Assembly: GCA_025677825.1 (NCBI GenBank) | Contig: JAIXMO010000017.1 | Coordinates: forward strand, 481,484-545,483 | Origin: Helicostylum pulchrum | Taxonomy: Eukaryota; Mucoromycota; Mucoromycetes; Mucorales; Mucoraceae | Length of the DNA stretch: 64,000 bases | Direction of reading: 5' to 3' | Shown here: positions 10,871 through 22,021 of the stretch, piece after piece | How positions within the stretch are numbered: position 1 is the first letter of the stretch | Layout of the letters: each line of letters opens with the position of its first letter | Program-made: the position numbers and the translations under genes | Notes under the pieces: model-generated | The model's database searches: none | Seen by the model: only the letters and a program-made list of their open reading frames with translations | What the model was told of the DNA's origin: nothing

Positions 10871-12865
10871 GTGACTTGCAAAGGTTATAATGATGTCAAA
10901 TCCCTCTTTTTCTTTTCATTATTCAATTTGGAAAATCTCATCAATGAGGATTTTTTCAGAGAAGTCTTTATGTCGTTATTAAGTGCGTACACGATGGAAA
11001 AGCGAAAGAAAACGGAGAAACTGGAAACATTCAGAACAATTATAAACAAGCATAGAGGAACTTTTCTTGAGCGTACATCCTACAAACCTATCGATCTAAA
11101 ATACGGACAACAGATAGCGAACTACGAAGTAACCAAAATCCGTACTGCTTACATCAACAATGTTACTTCTAATTTTGGAAACCAGTTGAGGAAGATGTTA
11201 AACTTAATAATGAAAAAGAAGGATAGGTTACAGGAGGCTGGCTAGTCCAAAGAAGATAGACAGAATATTTACAGCTAAACGAACAAAGTCAAGTTAGCTG
11301 TATCTTCAAAAAAAGTAGAGGATGCTACTTCAGAATTTTTAGGTCAAGATGGTATGAACACTATTAGAAGTTTTATTGGTTGTTACTCTGAAGATTACAA
11401 GTTCGAGAAAGGCTCCATCTTTTATGATTGTAAGACAAATCCTGTAAAGCATTTGAGGGCTTATTACCAAATCGCTAAAACGTGTAAAGCTTTACAAGAT
11501 GGAAAATCTATAAACTGCTTTCCTATAAGAACTACGTTTATTCCTGCTATATGACAATCAAAACCTTAATTTTGAATACTCAAATTTTAAAAAACATGGC
11601 CTTGACGCATCTGGACAAGCAAGTAGTTTGGGGTGGAGCTATTAATCTCAATTTAAAAGGAATGGAACCGCGAGGTCCTGATAAACAAATGAAGTTCAGA
11701 GGAATGATATATACTGACGGCGTAGGCGTGTCTATTCTTAAACAAAACTATGATCCAAGGAAAAGAGGTGATAAGAAGAGTAAAAAACAATTAGAAGACA
11801 AGGATTCCTTCAAATATACAGAAGATCTAAAAAAAGAAGGCCTTCTTGCTGATGTTGGTAAATGCGTTTTGGTTGATCCAGGTCGAAGAGACCTATTATA
11901 TTGTACGCATGAAAATATCACTTCCCAAATCAAAATGGTCTACAGATACACAAGTAACCAGAAAGGAGTTGAAACAAAGCCCAGAAAGTTTAGAAAGCTC
12001 CGTAAACGTTTTAAGCCTGATGAAGTGATCGCTGCTGAACTTTCTTTTTCTTACCATCATGCCACTTCTGTCAACAAGGAAAATATCGTAAAATATCTAG
12101 AAGCTAGAGAAAATGTGTCTGAAGGCTTAAACAACTACTACATCAATAAAGATATATCTCCAGGAGTCAGAGCTGTTGACCGTTTACCTTTTTACAAAAT
12201 GAAGCTTTCAAGTATTATTAACATGAAGCAATCAGAACAGCGATTAGCTAAAAATCTTAGACAAAAGTTTGGACAAGTCTCTGTAATTATCATAGGCAAC
12301 TGGGCCGCAGCAAATGTGAAGTACCACGAACCCGCCAAAGGAGTCGGAATAAGAAACATGCTCAGAAAAGAAGGATTCAAGGTCTATTTGTTGGACGAGT
12401 TCAAAACTTCCTCATTATGTCCTTCTTGCAAAGATGGTACTACCTTAGAGAAATTTAAAGAAGTTAAAAACTCTAGACCGTTTAGACGAACTAAAAATCC
12501 TACTGTAATATGTCATGGTTTGCTAAGGTTAAACACAATATGTTAATATCTAAAATACTATGAAACTGACAACCAGTTTGAAACTTGTAGATGTACCAAT
12601 GAAAACTGTCTACAAGATAGCAAGGAATCTCTAGTTCGTCGTCGTTTTTACAACAGAGATATGGCTGCAACATTGAATTTTTAGACATATTTTGTTTAGT
12701 TTGCAGGAAAACGGCATTAGGCCTGAAAGGTTCGTACGCTTCTTCCTCCATCCCTGGCACTCAAAACAAAAAGTAATTTTCCCGTGCAGTTATCGCTGTA
12801 ACCCATCAAGGTACAGAGTAAGTTTTAACCAAATGCATAATGAACCTAAATTTTTTCACACCTGA
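10871..12865 (+). pseudogene. Fanzor (eukaryotic TnpB-like RuvC nuclease), decayed
   Basis: Fanzors are transposon-borne RNA-guided nucleases related to bacterial TnpB. Seen in order: a helical N-terminal part (10891-11245), a linker containing NCFPIRTTFIP (11515-11545), the beta-rich part with DGVGVSILKQNYD, RuvC-I VDPGRRDLLYC (Asp codon 11875-11877), a RuvC-II-region GNWAAANVKYHEPAKGVG, zinc-finger Cys pairs (CPSC near 12420; CRCTNENC near 12600), RuvC-III NRDMAATLNF (Asp codon 12658-12660) and the tail QENGIRPERFVR. Broken by an in-frame TAG (11243-11245) and TAA near 11275, a one-base loss near 11544, a TAA at 12543-12545 and a one-base gain near 12680. All three RuvC segments survive, so decay appears recent. 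The true start may lie upstream of 10891. No inverted repeats or companion transposase found nearby. Family identity is strong. Confidence 0.9.
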
Positions 12866-12950
12866 ACCTAATTTTTTTCACATTGTGAACCTAATTTTTT
12901 TCATTTTGTGAGCCTATTTTTTTAAAAATTTTGTGCCTATTTTTTTTCGA
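12839..12950. repeat. tandem repeat, about five 23-bp units, at the Fanzor 3' end
   Basis: Units of the type TGAACCTAATTTTTTTCACATTG repeat head to tail with increasing divergence: (TGAACCTAAATTTTTTCAC, TGAACCTAATTTTTTTCAC, then TGAACCTAATTTTTTTCAT, TGAGCCTATTTTTTT, TGCCTATTTTTTTT). The last codons of the Fanzor frame run into the first unit. It may mark the element's end or part of a guide-RNA region, but this is conjecture. Confidence 0.7.
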
Positions 12951-14215
12951 TAAGTGAATTAATAATTTCGGAAAATAGTGTACCACCAGATTTTATAAAT
13001 TAAATAAAGGCGGTCAATAGCCGTTACACTTTTTATAGTAAAAAAAAATGGTTGCTTATGTGACAATCATGTTTAGTATTGTTTTCACACACAAGACTCG
13101 TAAGGGGGTAACATTGTCCTGTGGTTAACAGCAGGTACTACATCCTACTTCATCGTTCAGGCCAAGTACTTTAAATGTCTCAGACCAACTCGAAACTAGT
13201 ATATTCGTATAAAGTTTGGCTTCGAGATGCATGTTTGTAAATGATCAAAAAGGACCATGCGTCATTTTTTTTTAAAAAAAGCATGATACTTTTATAATTT
13301 ATTTTGCATTTCGAAAAAGCACGGGTAACTTCTTTTTTAAGGAAATATATAATTCAAATGTAATGCTGCATTGGTGTATAAAGATTTATAGTATTTTTTT
13401 TTTCTTCTTCTTTTTTTAATTTGAGTGCCTTATTTGATGATTATACACAGAAAAGAAGCAATGTAGCCGAAATACAGATAAAGGGAATATGACGATATAG
13501 AAATAATGTCATTTTTGTCAGTTCGGATCAATCTATACGATTGAAATTTAATATACTTTTTGTTCCTATTTTTGTTGTTGTGTCTCGTAGTTTTATCAGT
13601 AAACGAATTTTTTTTAAAAGAAATTTCATGCAAAAAAAAAAGGTAATAGGTTACTGAAAGTATTTAGCTTGATTAAAAAAAACCATCAAAGACCCCTAAT
13701 AGTAACACACACACACACACACACACACAACATCACATTTTATTTCTCCTGTAACATTTGTCCCGGAATTTTTTAAAAAAGTTGGATTAGCATAGAGACG
13801 TTTTCATACTACATTGATATTAAAGGAGCTTTTTTTTATACATGTCGTTTATTAACGAACAAAATGTATACTTTTTTTTTTGTACCGTAAGGTCTCAATA
13901 TACTCCTTACAGATATCATGTATATGTGTTACTAATTCGACATTGTGGCTTTATGTTGTGGAACTTGATATGCCTTTTTTCGTAGTGGCACAGTACAACG
14001 ACCGATTGATCCAAATCGCATTATACACTCCTCCATGCAGGAGAAATATAAAGGCAATCCGCTGGGTAAACTGTAGTTTTCATTTAAAATGAAACGTGTA
14101 AAAAAAAATTAAAAAAAGGCTTTCCTTTTTACTCCCACACACCCAATGTCCCTCTTATAGTATAAACGAGGGGTTTATATCACAGGGTCTGGCACTCCAT
14201 ACATACACTTTTTTT
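12951..14215. other. intergenic, with (CA)n microsatellite
   Basis: No gene supported. A (CA)12-13 run lies at 13705-13729. Frames 13430-13633 (minus) and 13880-14092 (plus) lack protein-like features. Confidence 0.5.
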
Positions 14216-14221
14216 TTTTTG

Positions 14222-14228
14222 TATAAAT
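14222..14228 (+). promoter_or_regulatory. TATA box of the small Cys protein gene
   Basis: TATAAAT, 56 nt before the ATG at 14278, a usual spacing for fungal TATA promoters. Confidence 0.45.
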
Positions 14229-14277
14229 ACAGCATATCAAAATATTTCATCCTTTTTTTTTAAATCTCTTATATTAA

Positions 14278-14484
14278 ATGCCAAATAAAATAATGGATAC
14301 CAAACAATACCCTTCTTCTGAAAATAGTGAAATCACACAAGATAGCAATACCACGGATCCGCGTTATTTTACAAATTATTTCACTGGAGCTCAAAGCCAC
14401 AGCTGCTATAGCTTTTGCCCGAGATGTGGTGTGGATGTGGCCCAATTCTCTCATGATGATAACTGCCCTTTAGCTGGTCCATAA
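14278..14484 (+). CDS. small unknown protein with a CPRCG motif, 68 aa
   Basis: Not recognised. An ATG-initiated single-exon frame with a TATA box 56 nt upstream and an A/T-rich 3' region. The N-terminal half is polar (Ser, Thr, Asn, Asp), and the C-terminal half reads SFCPRCGVDVAQFSHDDNCPL, whose Cys and His spacing could bind zinc. A frame of similar length lies antisense (14269-14454) but lacks such a motif and promoter. It could be a conserved small mucoralean protein; function unknown. Confidence 0.45.
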   Translation: MPNKIMDTKQYPSSENSEITQDSNTTDPRYFTNYFTGAQSHSCYSFCPRCGVDVAQFSHDDNCPLAGP

Positions 14485-14650
14485 CAATAATCTGATTCTT
14501 TTTCTCTCTCTCGTTGTATATACTCATTTGTTAAATAATAAACATTATAAAAAAATAAATAACAATAAAAAAAAAAAAAATCGCGCATATCATGCTTATC
14601 ACACTTACACACGCATATATAAATCATGCAAAAAAAAAAAAAAGAAAAAC

Positions 14651-17529
14651 TTAATTATCTTTTTCATTTATTTTATCAATCCATAACTTTCTAGTAGATT
14701 CACTAGCAGTAGTTAAAGTAATTGAATCTTCCGCTTGATGAAAGGTAACTGGGTAGCCAGTCGAAGCAAGTGTTGTCGTTGTGGGAGAAGAAGATATCTT
14801 GTTATATATGTTGGACGTAGTGAATGATTTGTTGGATGATGGTGAGGGAATAATGTCTACAAATGAATTTATAAATAACAAGGTTTTTTTTTAAAAAAAA
14901 AGATCGTCATATTAATCAACTAACCTGCATTTGGTATAGATACATGTAGTTCTTCAAGTGGAATAGGCTAATAGAAAAAAAAAATGGAAGAGGAACATTT
15001 TTTAGCTTTTTATAATACAAGTCATGTATCATTTTTTTTACCTTTTGATATATTTTATAGTATTCCAAACCGTCCTGATACTTTATTTTACAGCACACTA
15101 GATAATGATCAAATAAAAAGACTTGAATGTCCCAATTGTGATAATTAAAGCGTTTCATTTTTCCACACATGACCAGTTGACGCTTTGGATCGAGTAAATT
15201 CAAATCCTATTTAAAAGAAAAAATTAAATTAGTATATAACCCTTTTTTGATTATCAAACTAATTGATATTTACAATGTTTCCTTTTGCTGATATAATCTT
15301 TGACGATATTTGTTCGAGGTGAAAGGCGTTATCAGACAAGCCTACCTTTTTATTTAATTGAACCAACAGTTCGGTAATCTTTATGATGACAAGAGGTATA
15401 TCGTGGTGATCTTGGTGATCTTCCGGAGTTATTTGATGTATTGTGTTCAGTAATAAATTGTAGCGACCTAATCTGGATGTGGGTTTGGTCAGGTACCCAT
15501 TCAATTCTAACCTACGAGATTCTGGCTGCCGTTCTAGTTTCTATATTTTTACACGTTTAGAGAAGAAAAAAAAACATGGATAAAATAAATCCTTACTTGT
15601 GCAAACTGTAGAAACTTTGGGTTTCTCTTTTTTTCTAATTCGTACGCATGCTTTCCAATAATTTGATGTTCTCCGTACGTGACAAACGGTTGAAAGTCTT
15701 TAACATGATTTAATAAGATATCACCAACAGCAGGAATAACCGAATGCTTATCTTGTCTAACAGTTAAATCTTTTGATAGTGCAGAAGTTATTCTTTGAAT
15801 ATCAGGTAGATTCCAAAAGACTTCGGTAATAAATTCATTTCTTCTTTCGACGGGTATGATGTCACTAGTCTGAATAGGATCTATCCAAAACTATACAAAT
15901 GAAAAAAGAGGGATCAGCCCACTGTAATAATTTTTTTTGTACTACTGCAATTACATTTTGTACATAGTGCATATCTTTTGTGAAATCTTGCTCGGTATAA
16001 ATCAATTCATAAATACATTCTTGACGCTTTTGTTCAATTCCATTTGTCCCCATAACAATATTTAAAGGAACAGAATGTCTCCAAAGAGATCTTAATTGCT
16101 AAATAAATATATATATAAGTACACGTGTAAAGAATTTTAATAAAACATATATACCTCTTGGTCAGTTGTAAGAAGAAATGAGCTAAGAGGGCGCTTCACT
16201 GTTTTTTTACCACGTGTAGTCATTCGTGGACAACTAATGCTATAACAAGGGCTCTTGCGTGTACAAGTAGGAGAGTAACAATCGGTTAATATGGAGAATA
16301 TACCATTTACGGGTAGTGTTTCGCAAACCGATGGAACTAGTGTTAATTATAATTAATATTTTTTTAGTGTTTTGTACTACCATGAATTTTTGCGTTACCA
16401 TGTTTTTTATGATTATTATTTCTTTTTAATGATAATAATTTGTTGTTATTATTAGGAGAGACGAATTGGGGTGGAATAGGAGGCCTATCATAATAATTGC
16501 TATCGTCATGATGAGTATATTGAAATTTGTATAGTTCGTCATCTAAATCCCTTAGTTTGTAATCGTAGTTTATATGATGAAAGAACCCTTGACTTTCTAA
16601 CGCTCTACCAACCAGTAATGATAGATTTCTATCATTCGTATTTAAAATATCAAGTATACAATTCTATATTTTAAATTGTTACTTAATTTATTGTTACTTA
16701 GTTATTTGATTTTTACCACTGCCATTGTTCCATTAAATACGTTATGATATTCAATTCCATCCTTGAATACAATACTGGAGAGTTGTAATTTTTTTAAAAG
16801 TTCTTTTGACACATGTGATAATAATGCAGTGTAAATTATACCTGCATGACGCTTTTTAACTTTTTCAATAACAACTGATTTCTTTTTCTTTCTCTTTAAA
16901 ACTTCTTTACTACTATTACTACTACTATTACTACTAGTAGCACTACACAAATTTCTACTTTTCTTTGTTGTTGTTTCTGTTGTTTCTGTTTCCGTTTCCG
17001 TTTCTGTTTCCGTTGTTGTTGTAATAGTCGTTGTCAATGCTTCATTGGAACTATTAGGTTGTAAACGAGAAAATACACTCTTTAATTTTAATAATGGTTG
17101 CGACATATCATTCCAAGATTGCGATAGAGATTCTTGTTTCTTCTTGTACATACTTGTGGAATCCGATTTACTAGGTTTTAACAGGCCACTAAACTTTACT
17201 TGTTGCTTTTCCGGCAGAGGTTGTTGCTCCTTTAGCGTATCGCCCAATTGGTTATTTTGTTCTGGTGGCTCGATATGCACTGAATTTAAAGATTTGCTGT
17301 TGGATAGTAACCTCGTGTTTATATGTAGCTTTTCCGGTGCGGTGTCAATATTAAGACTAGAATGTCTCTTGGGTTCGTTAGATGATCTCATTTTGTCATG
17401 GTAGGCAATGAGACTTTGGCGTCGAATGGGTAAATTTTGTTTGATATAACTGTTTTCGACGTCTGCCGAAATTAAATCGAACCCGCCTTGATAATTGTAT
17501 GGACTTTCTTCGTTTACGATATCGCTCAT
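14651..17529 (-). CDS. Rho guanine nucleotide exchange factor, Rom1/Rom2-like (DEP-DH-PH)
   Basis: It should activate Rho1-type GTPases in cell-wall and polarity signalling at the plasma membrane. Seen, N to C: a disordered Ser/Thr/Gln-rich region of about 215 residues; a DEP-type domain across exons 1-2 (GIIYTALLSHVSKELLKKL ... NDRNLSLLVGRALESQGFF); the DH domain (QECIYELIYTEQDFTKDM, FWIDPIQTSDIIPVERRNEF, KLERQPESRRLELNGYLTKP, RYNLLLNTI); and a PH domain (MKRFNYHNWDIQVFLFDHYL ... STRKLWIDKI). Exon 1 is 16717-17529, exon 2 16381-16663, exon 3 ends its upstream side at 16336; at least five more short exons follow. Odd: the stop follows the PH domain by three residues, so the C-terminal CNH (citron) domain of yeast Rom2 is absent; nothing CNH-like continues downstream. 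The ATG is the first in frame, after a GA-rich leader. Confidence 0.88.
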
Positions 17530-17550
17530 GATATAAAAAAAAATAGAATA

Positions 17551-17631
17551 AAGAGAGATAGAGAGAGAGAGAGATAGATAGAGAGAGAGATAGAGATAGA
17601 GAGAGAGAAAGAGAGAGAAAGAGAGAGATAA
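17551..17631. repeat. (GA)n/(GATA) simple repeat in the RhoGEF leader
   Basis: About 80 bp of GAGA with interspersed GATA, CT-rich on the coding strand, lying 20-100 nt before the start codon of the RhoGEF. Such pyrimidine tracts are common at fungal transcription starts. Confidence 0.8.
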
Positions 17632-17982
17632 ATTGGTTTCTCCCGTTTAGTTTTTCGCTGTTTATATAATTAAATGAAAATTTTAAGTGCAAAAAATAAA
17701 AACAGCACTTTGTTCACTCCTAACGAAAGTATAAACCGAGGTTTTCGGCCGCAATTTAAAAAATGCTTTTATGCAAATAGTCAGATTTAAAAAAAAAGAG
17801 AGAGAACCCTATTTTATTTTTTTATACAGATTAAAAAAAGTTTTATTTTTTATTTGATTGATTTTATATATAAAAAAAAAAAAGAATAATGGATAAATGT
17901 AGTTTGTTGTGTGTGTGTGAGTGAGTGAGAGTGTGTGTTAATTTTTACAATAAAAAAAAAAGATTTTTTTTTAACAAAGAAC

Positions 17983-20900
17983 TTATTGCTTAGGTTGAAC
18001 ATTTACGCGAGCATTGACACGACGAGGATCTAAAGTCTCGGGATCCAATGAAGGTAAAAGGTAAGAAATATCATCCCAAGGATGTCTGTAAAGACCTTGC
18101 TTCAATCTCTTTTGATCCAAATGATGACCGATGAAACCAAGAGAACGACCAAGCACAAAGAGACCATTCAAGGTACCGATACGCATATACTCCTCTGCCT
18201 CATCTTCAGTGAACGCACCAGATCCACGCAAGAGATCCACAAACGAAACAGCAATACAACCATCAACATTTAAAATCAAGTTATCCTTCTTACTAGTAGT
18301 GATTTCTTCTACCTTGAGAGCATAATCAAGAATAGGGGTGCTGGGGAAGTTCTTCTTGACGTAGTCCTTTACTAACTCGACACGCATATCGGGGTTGGTA
18401 CGAGACTTGATCTTATGACCGATACCGGGAATCAACTTGTTGGCCTTACGCATCGATGTAACAAACTCACGAGGAGTTAATCCGCTATCATACGCCTTTG
18501 TAAAGTTACCGGCAGCACCATCTAAAGCACCACCGAATCTTTCACCAATAGTCAAAAGACCAGATACAAGAGAAGAGACCAAATCCTTACCGGCACGTGT
18601 AGTAATAATGGTGTTCATGGCACCAGAGACAGCGGGGCCGTGATCAGCAGTCAACATCAAGACCATTTCAATGAACTTGCAAGCATAATCGGGAAGTCTA
18701 CGCTTGAACCACAAGAGTGAAAGAACACCACCAATACCCACATCCTCCTTGAACACATCCGTGATTCTCATACCAGCATACAACAACTCTTGACCTCTGT
18801 CATCGACAATGGTAGATACAAAACTAGCAGGCTTACGTACCAAACCGAGTTCTTGAGCCCAAGAGTAATCAATAGGGATCTTGGGGACCTCAGGTTCGGC
18901 TCTGGGTTGAATGACACCTTCCTTAACAAGCTTGGTATATGTTTCAGCAAGCGCCAAAGGCATGTCTTCGAAAGTTTCAGGAACGACAATACCGGCAGCA
19001 CGCATAGCCTTGTTCTTGGCATCGGCAGTTTCTAAATCAGAGTTAGCCATGGAACCAGCATGACCAAATTGAACATCGGTAGTGAACATCTTGGCACAAG
19101 TACCAATACACCAAGCAACAAGAGGCTTCTTGATAGTTCCGTTCTTGACGGCTTCAATGACACGGTACTCTTCAATACCACCGACCTCACCTAAAAGCAC
19201 AAGCATCTTACAGTTGGGGTCTTCTTCATAACGTAACAAGTGGTCAATGAAAGTAGAGCCGGGGTAACGATCACCACCAATAGCAACACCTTCATACACA
19301 CCATCGGTAGTACGAGACACAATGTTGTTTAATTCGTTGGACATACCACCGGACTTGGACACGTAACCGATGGAACCGGTACGGTACAACTTGGAAGAAA
19401 CAATGTTATCCATCATACCACCGGTGTTACCGATCTTGAAACAACCGGGCTTAATACCACCTACGGTAGCAGGACCAATGACAAGCACGTTACGTGCCTC
19501 AGCTTCATGCAACAATTGACGAGCACGACGTTCAGGGACACCTTCAGCAATAATAGCAATGGTCTTGATTTGTTCAGAGTAAGTAAAGATCTCACGAGTA
19601 GAGTCAAATACAGAACGACAAGAAGCAAAATTGACGACAACATCCACCTCGGGGAACTTTTCAACAGCTTCCTTTAAAGAGGTAAATACAGGGATTAAAG
19701 TCTCCTTTGTACCCCAGTAGAACTTTTGGACGTGAGATCCGCCGAAGGGGTAAACCATAGCGGCAACTGAGGGTGTGGTACGCTTACACATGAAATCAAA
19801 ATCAAGCATGCCTTGTACAGCACGAGGTTGCATACCGTAAACGAAAGCGCGTGTCTTGGAGGTGAAGGGGCGGTACCATTCAGCAGATTCTTCTTGACCT
19901 TGTTCAAAGTAAGTCATACGATCACTAAGGTCCTTGGGAGTATCATTATCATCAGCAATTGTGAGCTTGGGGGTGTTTGCGCCAGAGGGAGTGTTAGAAC
20001 CCAAGATTTGGTCTTGGAACAAGTTACCAGAAGAAGTAGCTGGGTTGCTTTGAAGACTTGTCTTTCTGCCTTCAAGAGCCAAAGGTACGATTTCGGTGAT
20101 ATGAGTTTCGGGACCAAAGACTTGGATAGCGACACCGAGAGTTTCACCTAATTGACGCATAGCACGAAGACCTTCTTGGTAGTTGGGACCACCACGACGA
20201 ATGAAGATACGTACCTTGTGGTTAATCAAGTTTTGCTTGAACTCTGTTAAAGCACGAATGATACCCTTAAAGGTAGTAGCGACGTTTGTAAAGTTGGCAA
20301 TACCACCACCAATAAACAAGAGTTTACCTTGAGGGTTGACCTCACCACGGGTCATTAAATCCAAAATGGTTTTAGCGTACTCGTAGGTTTGAGTTTCGGT
20401 AGGTGCACCAGAGTACTCACCGTAGTTGGCAAGCTCATTAGCATAACCCAGTGCGGCAATAGCATCGGAATAGACAACAGAGGCACCACCACCAGCAACC
20501 ATGGTCCAGATACGACCGTCCTTGTTAAGCACTGTCAACTTGAGAGAAGCACCTGTCTTACCATCTAATTCTTGAATATAAGCTTCTTCACGTGTTAATT
20601 CACGGCCAAAAGGAGCAGGGAATTCCATAGGGGGTCCTTGATCTACGTTTTGAGCATCAGCAGCGGTAGGAATAAGGCCAATGTTTTGAGGTGCTCTAGC
20701 AATAGCCCACTTGGGCCCAGCTTCGAATTCAGCAGTTTGATCAATCTTTGCAGCTAAATCAAGGTACATGACTTGAGGAGTTTGTCCCTCGGTAGGGTCA
20801 GTGACAACCAAAGGGTTGATTTCAAGGTACGTGAAGTGAAGGTCAACATAGACAGCATAAAGACGACGAATGAAATCGACCAAGACATCACGCTTGAATT

Positions 20901-21633
20901 CAGGTACGTCCTTTAAAAGAGTTTCCTTGATGGTAGCAGAAGAGGGGAACTCACCAGTGACGGGAATCAACATCTTTAATGCCTTGGCATCCACATCACC
21001 TACTTCAATACCACCTTCATGAGTAAACAAGATGTAATCTCCTTCACGTACAGAGTTAATACAGATGTAGTATTCGGTATTGTCCGGGTGAGGTGCAAAA
21101 GGTTCAACCAAGAAGGTTTTAATAACACCTGTCGTTCTTTCAATCTACAAAAAAAAAGATAAATGATCAGTTTTGCGTTGAAATATATACTATATATAGT
21201 AATCCCATCTATTTTTTTTTTATATGTGTATTGAACCACAGCCCTTTTTTTTATAAGTCTTTTTTTTTTTTTTTACCTTGATTTCCTTTCCTGCGCGTTC
21301 TTCAATCCACTTACGAGCATCGGCCCAATCCTTGTTAAGAGTTAAAAGACCATACTTTCCTCGACGCTTGATCAATTGATCGGGTTTAGCGACTAACTTG
21401 TCGGTCAATAACCAAGGATGAGTGTTTTCAAGGTTATCAAGTTGTTGCTTTAAAGCAGCATCAAACGCAGCACGGTTATCCAACAAGGAAGTATCCACGT
21501 TGATGTGAGCCAATTTAGTAGCAGCAGGGGCAAAAAGAGAAGCGCTGTCTTCTTGACCGACAACAGGTGCACGTAAAAGGTGATATGCTAATAAAAGCTT
21601 ACCATCGTATTCTCTAATAGGTTTAGCAGACAT
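17983..21633 (-). CDS. ATP-citrate synthase (ATP-citrate lyase), full-length single chain
   Basis: Converts citrate, CoA and ATP to acetyl-CoA and oxaloacetate in the cytosol, feeding fatty-acid and sterol synthesis. Exons 21277-21633 (119 codons) and 17983-21144 (1054 codons with stop) give 1172 residues; the intron donor is GTAAAA followed by a poly-A run. Seen: N-terminal ATP-grasp part ([30 protein letters not shown]), citrate/CoA-binding part ([16 protein letters not shown]), a Ser/Asn/Thr-rich linker (about residues 480-530), the succinyl-CoA-synthetase-like part with the phospho-histidine motif FGHAGS (His at codon 19060-19062, about residue 814), and a citrate-synthase-like C-terminus ([18 protein letters not shown]). 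Animals and Mucoromycota have this fused form, whereas ascomycetes have two subunits. Codon use is strongly biased toward C-ending codons, unlike its neighbours, suggesting high expression. The ATG is the only one before the conserved N-terminus. Confidence 0.97.
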
Positions 21634-22021
21634 TTTTCTATTTTTTTAAAGAATAAAGAAGAAGAAGAAGGAAAAAAAAAAATAGGAAAAAAAATATAGA
21701 GATATAAAGAAAAAAAAAAAACTATGTGTGTGACTTTGTTATCTGATTAGGTCTCTTTTCCATAAAAGGCCTGCCGCCGAGGTTTAAAAACTGGTTTAGG
21801 GCTTCTAACCGTCTTTTTTTCCCCCTCACACACCTTTTTTCCCCAACCTTGCGTTTTGGGGGATGATTTTAGTTGATAAACAAAATTTCTATTTTATAAA
21901 ACTCAACAAATTGAATTATTTTTTGGGGGTGGAAAGAAAGAAAGCTTTTTTATTGGATTTTAAAAAAAAATTGGGGGTGTGATAAAGGGGGGAGGTTGTA
22001 AAAAAACTGGTTTTTTTTTGT

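Noticed and set aside
13705..13729. (CA)n run considered as an array or centromere signal
   Set aside because: Simple dinucleotide microsatellite without spacers; no CRISPR arrays expected or seen in this eukaryotic DNA.
17045..17404. 119-codon plus-strand frame with several Cys
   Set aside because: Antisense to RhoGEF exon 1, with no domain of its own; the minus frame has the better protein content and continues into the DEP domain.
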